Shown: positions 7,979-16,048 of the stretch, one piece after another | Layout of the letters: each line of letters begins with the position of its first letter | Position numbering within the stretch: the first letter of the stretch is position 1 | DNA from: Thermoflexus hugenholtzii JAD2 | GTDB lineage: Bacteria; Chloroflexota; UBA11872; UBA12225 | Assembly (NCBI GenBank): GCA_945865725.1 | Contig: CAMBEO010000013.1 | Coordinates: 1 to 46,302, forward strand | DNA length: 46,302 nucleotides | Direction of reading: 5' to 3' | Notes under the pieces: model-generated | Told to the model about the DNA's origin: nothing | The model's input: the letters and a program-made list of their open reading frames with translations, nothing else | Database searches by the model: none | Program-made: the position numbers and the translations under genes

Positions 7979-8002
7979 AGGGGGAAGCGCCCCTGCTTTT
8001 TT
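7975..8002 (+). terminator. Rho-independent terminator (attenuator) in the aro leader
   Basis: AAGCAGGGG (7975-7983) and CCCCTGCTT (7990-7998) form a 9-bp stem with a six-base loop, ending in a run of six T (7997-8002). It stands about 70 bases before the aroF start and downstream of the promoter, so it can only act as a conditional attenuator. A further small hairpin (GTTGCC/GGCAAC, about 8003-8018) follows. Confidence 0.8.
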
Positions 8003-8071
8003 GTTGCCTCCAGGCAACCCCGGCGCGTCCCGGACCGTCCGCTCCCACCGGAGGAAGGACCACGTGACCAC

Positions 8072-9145
8072 ATGATCATCAAGATGGTCTCCGGGGCGAC
8101 CGACGCGCAAGTTGAGGCGGTCGAGGCCCGGATCATGCAGGAGGGCTACGAGCCCCGGACGATCCGGGGCGTCGCGATGGCGGTGATTGCCGTGATCGGG
8201 AAGCGCCCGGAATACCTGATCGACAAGGTGCTATCCATGTCGGGAGTTGACCAGTGCATCGCGATCGAGAAGCCGTACAAGCTCGCGGCGCGTGACTTCC
8301 AGTCGGGCTGGACGGAAATCGGCCTGGGCGAGGCGACCCTCGGCAGCCGTGACATCACGATCATGGCTGGCCCGTGTACCGTCGAGACGCGTGACCAGCT
8401 CCTGACGACGGCTCGGGGCGTGAAGGCCAGCGGGGGCCACGTGTTGCGCGGGGGGGCGTTCAAGCCACGGTCGTCCCCGTACAGCTTCCAGGGGCTTGGC
8501 GAGGAGGGCTTGAAACTCCTCGACGAGGCGCGCGCGGTCTCGGGCCTGCCGATCATCACCGAGGTGATGGAACCGGGCACGGTCGATGTCGTGCAGAGGT
8601 ACGCGGACGTCCTGCAGGTGGGCGCGCGGAACTGCCAGAACTACCCGCTCTTGCGCGAGGTCGGCAAGACCCGGAAGCCGGTCATGCTGAAGCGGGGTCC
8701 GAGCGTGACCATCGAAGAATGGATCATGGCCGCCGAGTATGTCTTGCATGGCGGAAACATGCAGGTAATGATGTGCGAGCGTGGCATCAAGACGTTCGAG
8801 ACGTACACGCGAAACACGCTTGACCTTTCGGCGATCCCGACGATCAAGCGGCTGACCCATCTTCCGGTGATCGTCGATCCGAGCCATGGGACCGGCAAGT
8901 GGCACCTGGTGCGCCCGATGTGCCTTGCAGCCATCGCGGCTGGTGCGGACGGGGTGCTGATCGAGGTGCATCCCACGCCCGACACCGCAATGTGCGACGG
9001 CGCGCAGTCCTTGACGATCGAAAACTTCGCGGTGGCGGCCTCCGACATCGCGCGGGTCGCGGCTGCCGTCGATCGCCAGGTTCCGGGGTTCGATGCCAAC
9101 GGCACGTACATCGGTCGCGGGGCGTTGGCAGGGGTAGCCGTCTGA
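8072..9145 (+). CDS. aroF: 3-deoxy-7-phosphoheptulonate (DAHP) synthase, type I-beta with N-terminal regulatory domain
   Basis: This enzyme condenses phosphoenolpyruvate and erythrose-4-phosphate to DAHP, the committed shikimate step. Residues 1-70 (from MIIKMVSGATDAQVEAV) match the ferredoxin-like regulatory domain of the Thermotoga-type enzyme, which mediates Tyr/Phe feedback in that family. The catalytic barrel follows with MAGPCTVE, GGAFKPRSSPYSFQGLG, the lysine motif MLKRGPS, MCERGI, and IVDPSHGTGKWHLV with metal-binding histidine. The length of 357 residues is typical. GGAGGAAGG lies 13 bases before the ATG. Its stop TGA overlaps the aroA ATG by one base. It is the first gene after the attenuator-like leader, so expression and activity may both respond to aromatic amino acids. 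Confidence 0.96.
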   Translation: MIIKMVSGATDAQVEAVEARIMQEGYEPRTIRGVAMAVIAVIGKRPEYLIDKVLSMSGVDQCIAIEKPYKLAARDFQSGWTEIGLGEATLGSRDITIMAGPCTVETRDQLLTTARGVKASGGHVLRGGAFKPRSSPYSFQGLGEEGLKLLDEARAVSGLPIITEVMEPGTVDVVQRYADVLQVGARNCQNYPLLREVGKTRKPVMLKRGPSVTIEEWIMAAEYVLHGGNMQVMMCERGIKTFETYTRNTLDLSAIPTIKRLTHLPVIVDPSHGTGKWHLVRPMCLAAIAAGADGVLIEVHPTPDTAMCDGAQSLTIENFAVAASDIARVAAAVDRQVPGFDANGTYIGRGALAGVAV

Positions 9146-10548
9146 TGTCGCCGGTCGCGGCGCTTGCCCTTCGGGCCGGGGTGCGCGTCGTTCGTGCGGT
9201 GCCGCACGTCGATGGCACCCTCGACGTGCCCGGCGACAAGAGCATCACCCACCGTGCCGTCATGCTCAACGCGATCGCGGAGGGCACGGCAACGGTGTTC
9301 GGCGCCGGCCTCGGCGGCGACTGCCTCTCCACGGCGGCCGCGATGCGCGCCCTCGGTGCGACCGTGCGCCGCCAGTGGCCATCCGGGGAGTTGACCGAAA
9401 ACCTGGTCGTCGATCCGGCAAGCGGGTTGGCCGTCCGGGATGGCGCGGTCCTTGTCGTCGAGGGGACGGGCGCGCGCGGGATGTCGGAGCCGACCGACGT
9501 CATCGACGCGGGCAACTCGGGCACCACCGCCCGGCTCCTTTCCGGGATCCTCGCGTCGCAACCCTTCTTCTCCGCGATGACCGGTGACGAGAGCTTGCGT
9601 TCACGCCCGATGGCCCGCGTGATCGTCCCGTTGCGAGAGATGGGGGCGCGCATCGAGGCGCGAGGGCGGGGGAGCCTGCTGCCCTTGGCCGTCGCGCCGT
9701 CCGCGCTCCGGGGCACCCACCATCGGCTGGCCGTCGCGAGCGCGCAACTCAAGTCGGCGCTCATCCTCGCCGGCCTTCGGGCGGATGGGGAAACGATCAT
9801 CGAGTCACCGGAAGCGAGCCGGGACCACACCGAACGGATGCTCGTCGCGCAAGGGGCCGACATCCAGGTCGAGGGCGAGCGGACGGTGCACGTGCGGTCA
9901 ACCGGGCGTGCGCTGCGCCCGGTCGACATGACGGTCCCCGGCGACATTTCCAGCGCCGCATTCTGGCTGGTCGCCGCTTGCATCCACCCGGATGCCCGAG
10001 TCACGATCCAAAACGTGGGCGTGAACCCGACGCGCACGGGGATCATCGATGCCCTGCGCGCGATGGGGGCGAAGATCGAGGTCGCAAACGTCCGCGAGGT
10101 TGGCGGCGAGCCCGTCGCTGACCTGTCGGCGTCGTCATCAACGCTGCACGGCATCGGCATCGGTGGGGCCATCGTCCCGCGCCTCGTCGACGAGGTGCCG
10201 GTGCTTGCGATCGCCGCCGCCGTGGCGAGGGGCACGACGACGATCAGTGATGCCGCCGAGCTGCGCGTCAAGGAGAGCGACCGGATCGCGACGATCGCGT
10301 CCGGGCTTGCGGCGGTCGGGGTCGACGTCACCGAGCGCCAGGATGGCATGGTGATCGTCGGCGGACGCATCAGGGGAGGCGCGGTATCTAGCCACGGGGA
10401 CCATCGCATCGCCATGGCCTTCGCCATCGCCGGGCTGGTCGCCGCTGGTGATATCGAGGTTGCTGGAGCGGCGGCGGTCGACATCTCCTACCCCGCCTTC
10501 TGGCCGACGCTCGAGCGCATCGCGCCGGGCTGCGTGCGCGGGGCGTGA
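9145..10548 (+). CDS. aroA: 3-phosphoshikimate 1-carboxyvinyltransferase (EPSP synthase)
   Basis: AroA transfers the enolpyruvyl group from PEP to shikimate-3-phosphate. The 467 residues show PGDKSITHRAVML (lysine and serine for PEP and S3P), DAGNSGTTARLLSG, SLRSRPMARVIVPL, the RVKESDR segment and SHGDHRIAMAFAIAGL near the end. The ATG at 9145 sits inside the aroF stop (TGATG), indicating coupled translation; the frame is open further upstream but lies inside aroF. The GTG start of aroE overlaps its stop by four bases. The resistance-related loop residues (GNSGTTARLL) look canonical. Confidence 0.96.
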   Translation: MSPVAALALRAGVRVVRAVPHVDGTLDVPGDKSITHRAVMLNAIAEGTATVFGAGLGGDCLSTAAAMRALGATVRRQWPSGELTENLVVDPASGLAVRDGAVLVVEGTGARGMSEPTDVIDAGNSGTTARLLSGILASQPFFSAMTGDESLRSRPMARVIVPLREMGARIEARGRGSLLPLAVAPSALRGTHHRLAVASAQLKSALILAGLRADGETIIESPEASRDHTERMLVAQGADIQVEGERTVHVRSTGRALRPVDMTVPGDISSAAFWLVAACIHPDARVTIQNVGVNPTRTGIIDALRAMGAKIEVANVREVGGEPVADLSASSSTLHGIGIGGAIVPRLVDEVPVLAIAAAVARGTTTISDAAELRVKESDRIATIASGLAAVGVDVTERQDGMVIVGGRIRGGAVSSHGDHRIAMAFAIAGLVAAGDIEVAGAAAVDISYPAFWPTLERIAPGCVRGA

Positions 10549-11579
10549 GCGGCCAGTTGACCAGGCCCGGAACTCCAGGACGCCCTCACCCCCTGCCCCT
10601 CTCCCGGGGGGAGAGGGGAGACAAGGAAGCCCCCTCCCGGGGGGAGAGGGGGGGCGGTAGCCCGAGCGGACAACCGCGTCGTGCGGGCGTGATCGGGTGG
10701 CCGCTCGGCCATTCGATCTCGCCAAGGTTCCAGCAACCGGCGTTCGATGCCCTCGGGTTGCCAGTGACCTACGGTGCCCTGCCGGTCGCCCCGGCGGACC
10801 TGGAGGGGTTCATCACCGGCCTGCGAGAGGCCGTCGATGGCGCCCCACCCTGGCTGGGCGTCAATGTCACGATCCCGCACAAGGAGGCGGTCTCGCACCT
10901 TGTCGATGACGTCACGGACGAGGCGCGCCTGATTGGTGCGGTCAACACGGTCATCTGCGAGGGGCGACGGCTCATCGGGCACAACACCGACGCGCATGGG
11001 TTCATGCAGGGGCTTCGCGATGTCGGCGTCGACCCGACCCGAATGCCGGCGCTGGTCATCGGGGCTGGTGGCGCGGCGCGTGCGGTGGCGGTCGCGCTGC
11101 TTCGGGCGGGAGTGGTTGAGCTGGCGATCGCGAACCGGTCGCCTGAACGCGCGGAATCGCTCTGCTGGCAGCTGCAAGCGGCGTTCCCTTCCGCGCGCCT
11201 CAAGCCCTTGCCCCTGGACGCGGGCGTGCTGCGCGTGCGGCTCCTCCCTGCCGTGCTCCTTGTCAATACGACGGTCCTGGGGATGGCCATGGGCGCCGCA
11301 CCCGGTGAATCACCGGTGCCCGACGATGCGATAGGTGATCGGCACGTGGTCTACGACTTGGTCTACAACCCGGCGCGGACCCCGCTCCTGCACGCGGCGG
11401 CAGCGGCTGGCGCAACCTGCATTGAAGGATTGACCATGCTAGTCCATCAAGGGGCGGCAAGCTTCGAGCGATGGACCGGCCAGGTGCCGCCGATCGACGT
11501 GATGATGGACGCGGCCCGGCGCGCACTCGGGTTGGCGCCTGCTCGTCCCACCGCCCCGTCGACCCTCGATCGCGCGTAG
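10545..11579 (+). CDS. aroE: Shikimate dehydrogenase with a repeat-derived N-terminal extension
   Basis: AroE reduces 3-dehydroshikimate to shikimate with NADPH. Conserved parts are [30 protein letters not shown] (catalytic lysine), [20 protein letters not shown] (aspartate), the nucleotide loop GAGGAARAV with NRSPERA, and [18 protein letters not shown]. The GTG at 10545 overlaps the aroA stop (GTGA), as at the other junctions of this operon. It gives 344 residues, about 45 more than usual. Residues about 13-38 are translated from a REP-like palindrome (10583-10657) and look like spurious Pro/Gly/Arg-rich sequence. A later GTG (10690) would trim the protein right to the fold but leaves almost no first strand. 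I prefer 10545 for the coupling, with doubt. Confidence 0.92.
   Translation: MSGQLTRPGTPGRPHPLPLSRGERGDKEAPSRGERGGGSPSGQPRRAGVIGWPLGHSISPRFQQPAFDALGLPVTYGALPVAPADLEGFITGLREAVDGAPPWLGVNVTIPHKEAVSHLVDDVTDEARLIGAVNTVICEGRRLIGHNTDAHGFMQGLRDVGVDPTRMPALVIGAGGAARAVAVALLRAGVVELAIANRSPERAESLCWQLQAAFPSARLKPLPLDAGVLRVRLLPAVLLVNTTVLGMAMGAAPGESPVPDDAIGDRHVVYDLVYNPARTPLLHAAAAAGATCIEGLTMLVHQGAASFERWTGQVPPIDVMMDAARRALGLAPARPTAPSTLDRA
10583..10657. repeat. REP-like palindrome pair inside the aroE reading frame
   Basis: The first 41 bases (10583-10623) are identical to 13315-13355 in aroK, beginning CCCTCACCCCCTGCCCCTCT. A second, shorter palindrome (about 10629-10652, CCCCCTCCCGGGGGGAGAGG) follows. There is no stop in the aroE frame. 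Confidence 0.85.
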
Positions 11580-11595
11580 GGAGGCTGGCCGCACC

Positions 11596-12777
11596 ATGGG
11601 CAACTCCACCGGCACCCTCTTCCGCGTGACCACGTGGGGCGAGTCGCACGGGAAGGCGATCGGAGCCGTCGTAGACGGGTGCCCACCGCTCCTCCCGTTG
11701 ACCGAGGCAGACATCCAACCCGACCTGGACCGCCGCGCACCGGGGCAGTCGGCGATCGTGACGCAGCGGAAGGAGTCCGACACGGTCCAGATCCTGTCGG
11801 GCACCTTCGAGGGGGTGACGACGGGTACGCCGATCAGCTTGCTCATCCCGAACGAGGACCAGAGAACCGGCGACTACATGGACGTCGCGCTCAAGTACCG
11901 GCCGAGCCATGCGGACTTCACCTACGACGCGAAGTACGGCACGCGTGACTGGCGCGGGGGAGGCCGGACCTCTGCCCGCGAGACCGCGACGCGCGTCGCG
12001 GCCGGTGCCGTGGCGCGCGCGCTCCTGGCTCGCCGGTATGGGGTCGAGATCGTCGCCTGGGTCCACGTGGTCCGCGACCTCGGCGGCGACGTCGATCCAG
12101 AAACCGTGACCCGGCAGGACGTTGACCGGACGGTCGTGCGGTGCCCGGACCTCGAGGCCGCCGGCCGGATGATCGAGGCGATCCAGGCGGCCCGGAAGGA
12201 TGGGGACTCGCTCGGCGGAGTCGTGGGGTGCGTCGTGCGCGGCTGCCCGCCGGGATGGGGCGAACCCGTGTTCGACCGGTTGGAAGCCGACCTTGCGCGC
12301 GCGATGCTCAGCCTTCCCGCGACGAAGGGATTCGAGATCGGGTCGGGTTTCGCGGGGACGCGCTTGTCAGGGCTGGCGCACAATGACGCGTTCTTCATGG
12401 ACGGGGGCCGGGTGCGGACGCGGACGAACCGGAGCGGTGGCATCCAGGGAGGCATCACGAACGGCGAGGCGATCGAGTTTCGCGTGGCTTTCAAGCCGGT
12501 CGCGACCGTAATGCGCGAGCAGGAAACCGTCACGCGGACCCGCGAGGACACGATGATCGCGGGCCGCGGGCGCCATGACCCGTGCGTGCTGCCCCGTGCC
12601 GTCGCGCTCGTGGAGGCGATGGCGGCGCTCGTTCTCGCGGACCACGCCCTCCGGCACGAGGCGATCCGCCCGCGTTCGCCCGGCCCGATCGGCCATGCGA
12701 TTGAACCGGTACCCACCTTCATCCCTCGGCCTGATGACTCTTCCGGAGGAACAGGAGAGACGGGAGAGCGCGGGTGA
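11596..12777 (+). CDS. aroC: Chorismate synthase
   Basis: AroC converts EPSP to chorismate using reduced FMN. The 393-residue protein carries all three family signatures: [16 protein letters not shown] near the N-terminus, [20 protein letters not shown] followed by [19 protein letters not shown], and the C-terminal [34 protein letters not shown] for FMN and substrate is also present. A GGGAGG lies about ten bases before ATG 11596. The last codons overlap the GTG of aroK by four bases (GTGA). The product feeds the trp operon starting at 27 kb. Confidence 0.97.
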   Translation: MGNSTGTLFRVTTWGESHGKAIGAVVDGCPPLLPLTEADIQPDLDRRAPGQSAIVTQRKESDTVQILSGTFEGVTTGTPISLLIPNEDQRTGDYMDVALKYRPSHADFTYDAKYGTRDWRGGGRTSARETATRVAAGAVARALLARRYGVEIVAWVHVVRDLGGDVDPETVTRQDVDRTVVRCPDLEAAGRMIEAIQAARKDGDSLGGVVGCVVRGCPPGWGEPVFDRLEADLARAMLSLPATKGFEIGSGFAGTRLSGLAHNDAFFMDGGRVRTRTNRSGGIQGGITNGEAIEFRVAFKPVATVMREQETVTRTREDTMIAGRGRHDPCVLPRAVALVEAMAALVLADHALRHEAIRPRSPGPIGHAIEPVPTFIPRPDDSSGGTGETGERG

Positions 12778-13436
12778 CCTTCCACCATGTCGTCCTGGTC
12801 GGCCTGTCCGGCACCGGGAAGTCCACGGTCGGTCCCCGCCTTGCGCGGCGACTTGACCTCCTGTACGTCGACACCGACCGGCGAGTCGTCGAGCGGGCCG
12901 GTCTCCCGATCGACCAGGTGTTCGCGACGCAAGGCGAGGGCGCCTTCCGGGCGTACGAGCGCGAGGCCGTGCGCGACGCCGTCGCGGGGCCTCGGTCGAT
13001 CATCGCGACGGGGGCGGGCGCGCCGGTTGACCCGACGAACCGCGCCCTCCTTTGGGAAGGGAACGCTGTCGTCTGGCTTGACGCACCCCTCGAGGTGCTT
13101 GTCGCTCGCCTCGAGCGCTCGGACCGCCCCGGGAGGGAACGCCGCCCGTTGCTCCAGGACGGAGGGGCCGCGGCACGCCTCCCGGTCCTCCTGGAAGCGA
13201 GGCGCCCGATCTACTCGTCGGCCCACGTTCGGGTCGAGACCGGCGTGGCGCGTCCCGAGGTCGTCGTCGCAGAGATCCTGCGCCTGCTCGACTCGACTGG
13301 GAGCGCCCCGCGAGCCCTCACCCCCTGCCCCTCTCCCGGGGGGAGAGGGGAGACAGGGAAGCCCCCTCCCCGGCGCGGGAAGTTTCTAGGGGCGCTGGCG
13401 TCCGCGGTCCCGCCGATGGACCCATCCGGGCCGTGA
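12774..13436 (+). CDS. aroK: Shikimate kinase with a repeat-derived C-terminal tail
   Basis: AroK phosphorylates shikimate with ATP. A P-loop GLSGTGKST, the shikimate-binding aspartate in [16 protein letters not shown] (a variant of the usual GGG motif) and RRPLLQ are visible. A normal kinase ends near residue 175. Here residues about 181-207 are translated from a REP-like palindrome (13315-13393), giving a Pro/Gly/Arg-rich tail. The true stop at 13434-13436 still overlaps the GTG of aroB (GTGA), so coupling was kept in spite of the repeat. The GTG start at 12774 overlaps aroC in the same way. Confidence 0.93.
   Translation: MTFHHVVLVGLSGTGKSTVGPRLARRLDLLYVDTDRRVVERAGLPIDQVFATQGEGAFRAYEREAVRDAVAGPRSIIATGAGAPVDPTNRALLWEGNAVVWLDAPLEVLVARLERSDRPGRERRPLLQDGGAAARLPVLLEARRPIYSSAHVRVETGVARPEVVVAEILRLLDSTGSAPRALTPCPSPGGRGETGKPPPRRGKFLGALASAVPPMDPSGP
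13315..13393. repeat. REP-like palindromes inside the aroK 3' end
   Basis: It begins with the same 41 bases as 10583-10623, then adds a second hairpin CCCCTCCCCGGCGCGGGAAG (about 13364-13383) that recurs at 23349-23371 between trpD and trpC. The aroK frame stays open through it. Confidence 0.85.
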
Positions 13437-14539
13437 GGATTGATTACGGGCCTCCGGACCCAGTGCCCTCATCGGCGGCGGGGGAGCCCACCCGCCTCGC
13501 GTTTGGCGACGGGATCCTAGCCTCCCTGGGTGACCAGATGCGTGGCGCGGGCCTTGGCGGGCGGGCGTTCGTGGTGGCCGACGAGGCCGTCGGCGCTCGC
13601 TTCGGGCGGGAAGTCGTCGCGGTGCTCGACGAGGCAGGCTATCGCCCGGAACTCGCGACGTTTGTGCCGGGCGAGGCGTCAAAGTCGCTCGAGGTCGCAT
13701 CGACGCTGTTCGCGTGGCTTGCCGGGCACCGTGCCGAGCGACGTGACGTGATCGTGGCGCTTGGCGGAGGTGTCGCGGGCGACCTCGCCGGCTTCGTCGC
13801 GGCGACCTGGTTGCGCGGCGTCCCCCTGGTCCAAGTGCCGACAACGCTGCTGGCGATGGTCGACAGCTCCGTCGGGGGCAAGACCGCGGTGAACCTCCCG
13901 GCGGGCAAAAACCTCGTCGGAGCATTCCACCCGCCGGTCCTGACGCTGGTCGATGTCGCGACATTGACTGGCCTGCCAGGGCGGGAGTTGCGAGCCGGGT
14001 GGGCCGAGGCCATCAAGACCGCCGTGATCTTCGACCCTCCGTTGCTCGAGCAGATCGGATTACGGGATCCTGGAACGATCGAGCGGGCCGAACTCGCGGC
14101 AATCCTCGAGCGAACCGTCCGGTGGAAGGAACGCGTGGTCCATGCGGATCCTCGTGAACGGGGTATCCGAGTCGTGCTCAACTTCGGCCATACCATCGCC
14201 CACGCGATCGAGGCGACGGCGGGGTACGGCGCCTACCTTCACGGCGAGGCCGTCGCAATCGGGATGGTCGCCGCGACGCGCCTGAGCGTCGTGTTCGCTG
14301 GACTCGATCCGGTGGTCGCGGGGCACATCGAGACGGTGATCGCGGCCGCGGGATTGCGGGTGCGTCTTGACCCGCGCGGACCGGACGTCGAGGCGATCCT
14401 CGACCGGACGTTGCAGGACAAGAAGGTTGAAGGCGCGCGGGTGAGATGGGTGCTTGTCGCCGAGCCCGGACGGACGGTCGTCACGGACGAGGTGGCGCCG
14501 GATGCGGTCCGCGCGGTCGTCACCGGCCTGCAACGGTGA
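13433..14539 (+). CDS. aroB: 3-dehydroquinate synthase
   Basis: AroB cyclises DAHP to 3-dehydroquinate with NAD and a divalent metal. The 368 residues include GGGVAGDLAGFVAATWLRG and VPTTLLAMVDSSVGGKTAVN (NAD and substrate), WAEAIKTAVIFD, the metal histidines in NFGHTIAHAIE and YLHGEAVAIGM, and the late DKK motif (LQDKKVEG). The GTG start overlaps the aroK stop. It is the last aro gene of the operon; a separate promoter stands 20 bases after its stop. Confidence 0.96.
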   Translation: MRIDYGPPDPVPSSAAGEPTRLAFGDGILASLGDQMRGAGLGGRAFVVADEAVGARFGREVVAVLDEAGYRPELATFVPGEASKSLEVASTLFAWLAGHRAERRDVIVALGGGVAGDLAGFVAATWLRGVPLVQVPTTLLAMVDSSVGGKTAVNLPAGKNLVGAFHPPVLTLVDVATLTGLPGRELRAGWAEAIKTAVIFDPPLLEQIGLRDPGTIERAELAAILERTVRWKERVVHADPRERGIRVVLNFGHTIAHAIEATAGYGAYLHGEAVAIGMVAATRLSVVFAGLDPVVAGHIETVIAAAGLRVRLDPRGPDVEAILDRTLQDKKVEGARVRWVLVAEPGRTVVTDEVAPDAVRAVVTGLQR

Positions 14540-14558
14540 CGGGTCGGCGACCACCCCC

Positions 14559-14587
14559 TTGACGTTCATCCCGATCGTGGCTACCTT
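14559..14587 (+). promoter_or_regulatory. Promoter of the PilZ gene
   Basis: TTGACG (14559-14564), a 17-base spacer and TACCTT (14582-14587) precede the PilZ gene by about 25 bases. This suggests that the genes from here on are transcribed separately from the aro operon. Confidence 0.65.
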
Positions 14588-14611
14588 CACACTTGATAGG
14601 ACGGAGACGAC

Positions 14612-15379
14612 ATGGTTGCTTCCCTGCCCGGGATCCGCATCGGTGCGACGCTTGCGATGGAAGCCGACGACCCGGCGCTCGGGTCCGACTCGTACAAGTG
14701 CCGGATCGAGGACTTTCGGGATGACCGCCTGACGCTCACGTGGCCGTCGAAGCGCGGCCAAAACGTGAAGCTTCAGGTCGACGACGCGGTCTCGCTCGCG
14801 CTTGCGCAGGTGGGGCCGAACGGGCAGCCCGAGGCAACAATCTACCTCGATTGCATCGTCGTTGACCGGCTCGTGCCGACGCCCCAGAACCCGGTGCCGA
14901 TGATCACCGTGCGGGCGGTAGGGGTCGGTCGGCAGGCGCCCCGCGGTAGTTACCGACTGCCAGTCCGGATCCCCCTCATCGAGTGCGCGGTGCGCACCGC
15001 CGCGTACGGAACGACGTCGTGGCGGCCGGTCGCGGGATTCATCCACGACGTGAGCGCCGGCGGACTCGGGATCACCGCGGACGAAGAGGTCGCCCAAGGA
15101 CTCAAGATGCGCGTGCGCTTCCCCGTACCGATGGGAAGTGGCGAGATGGCCGTGAATGTCGAGGTCATGAACGTCGTGGACGTGTCGCCCGGCGAACGGC
15201 TGTCAAAGTTCAAGATTGGGGTGAAGTTCGACGACGCGAACCAATTCCAACGCGAACGGATGGCGCGTGCGATCCATCGCTCGCAACTCGAGGGCCGTCG
15301 GCGCGACCAGATCGCGGGCAAGATCGACCGCAGCGAGGAAGTTACTGGGGAGGCGGCAGGCGCGCCCGGCGCCCCCTAG
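14612..15379 (+). CDS. PilZ-domain c-di-GMP-binding protein (YcgR-like)
   Basis: This 255-residue protein has an N-terminal beta-barrel domain (about 8-105) like the flagellar-brake YcgR N-domain, followed by a PilZ domain. The c-di-GMP motifs are intact: RLPVR (RxxxR, about 114-118) and DVSAGGLG (DxSxxG, about 146-153). The C-terminus ends in a charged helix (QRERMARAIHRSQLEGRRRD). A GGAG-containing site lies before ATG 14612, with its own promoter upstream. The output is unknown, since no flagellar or pilus gene is visible nearby. Confidence 0.85.
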   Translation: MVASLPGIRIGATLAMEADDPALGSDSYKCRIEDFRDDRLTLTWPSKRGQNVKLQVDDAVSLALAQVGPNGQPEATIYLDCIVVDRLVPTPQNPVPMITVRAVGVGRQAPRGSYRLPVRIPLIECAVRTAAYGTTSWRPVAGFIHDVSAGGLGITADEEVAQGLKMRVRFPVPMGSGEMAVNVEVMNVVDVSPGERLSKFKIGVKFDDANQFQRERMARAIHRSQLEGRRRDQIAGKIDRSEEVTGEAAGAPGAP

Positions 15380-15457
15380 GGGGCCCTCCAGCGGGGGGGC
15401 CGTGCGCGTTTCCGCATGTTGTTCGTCCGCCGCAAGCGCGGGCGGGGAAGGTGACCG

Positions 15458-15682
15458 ATGGCACGCAAGCCGCAGATGGTTTCGCTCGAGGACTTCGGCA
15501 AGCCGCCGCCACCGCCGCCCAAGGCGCCGTTCCCCGTGGTGGCGTACTCGGTGTTCATTTCCTTGCTCCTGTTCATTCTGGTTGGTGGCTATTTCGCGTA
15601 CGACTGGATGCGCAATACGTCGCTTGCGTACTGGAACAAGTCTGGGGAGATCGCTGACCAGGGGCGGTTTAATACCAAGTAG
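15458..15682 (+). CDS. Small single-span membrane protein
   Basis: A 74-residue protein of unknown function. A Pro-rich stretch (GKPPPPPPKAPFP, about 14-26) precedes one transmembrane helix (about 27-49, VVAYSVFISLLLFILVGGYF), and a short polar tail follows. GGGAAGG lies shortly before the ATG, and it sits downstream of the PilZ gene in the same direction. It may be a small accessory or assembly protein, but nothing in the sequence identifies it. Confidence 0.7.
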   Translation: MARKPQMVSLEDFGKPPPPPPKAPFPVVAYSVFISLLLFILVGGYFAYDWMRNTSLAYWNKSGEIADQGRFNTK

Positions 15683-16035
15683 CACGCATCGCCGAAGTAC
15701 ACACGTGCCGCACGCGAGATGCGAGCGGTCACGACTGATCGGGTGGCGGGGGCCAGGTGTGCCCTTTACGGGGCGTTCCACCTCGCCTCTTCAACGGTCG
15801 TCGTCGTTCACCTTGAAACTGTCGAGGCGCCACGGCCGCCCCGTGGCCCTTCACGCATGGGCGCGAAAACGCGGAGGGGCGATGCCCGTGGGACGCCGAT
15901 CGCCCAAGCCCGGCGGTTCGGGGTGACGCCCCTTCCATTTGCCTCAAGCACCCCACGCTTCGACGGAAAAGGGTGAAGTGGGGGATCTTTCTTCGATTGG
16001 GGTCGTCGCCCGATTCGTTGCGTGCCGGTGGCCGG
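15683..16035. other. Gap before greA with a degenerate REP-like unit
   Basis: I see no gene on either strand. At about 15944-15992 a decayed copy of the long REP form occurs (CCCCTTCCATTTGCCTCAAG, then CACCCCACGC). The greA promoter elements lie at the right end. Confidence 0.5.
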
Positions 16036-16041
16036 TACAAT
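16036..16041 (+). promoter_or_regulatory. -10 box of greA, implying a leaderless mRNA
   Basis: TACAAT ends eight bases before ATG 16049, so transcription should begin on or next to the start codon. No ribosome-binding site precedes this ATG. The -35 region (ATTCGT or TTCGTT) is weak. Confidence 0.55.
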
Positions 16042-16048
16042 CGTCGAG

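Noticed and set aside
8844-10484. Long minus-strand open frame (546 codons) opposite aroF and aroA
   Set aside because: It mirrors the high-GC codon bias of aroF/aroA, is rich in Ser, Thr, Arg and Pro, shows no motif, and the opposite strand holds clear homologues.
11922-13226. Minus-strand open frame of 434 codons opposite aroC and aroK
   Set aside because: Antisense shadow of two recognised genes, with low-complexity composition and no ribosome-binding site.
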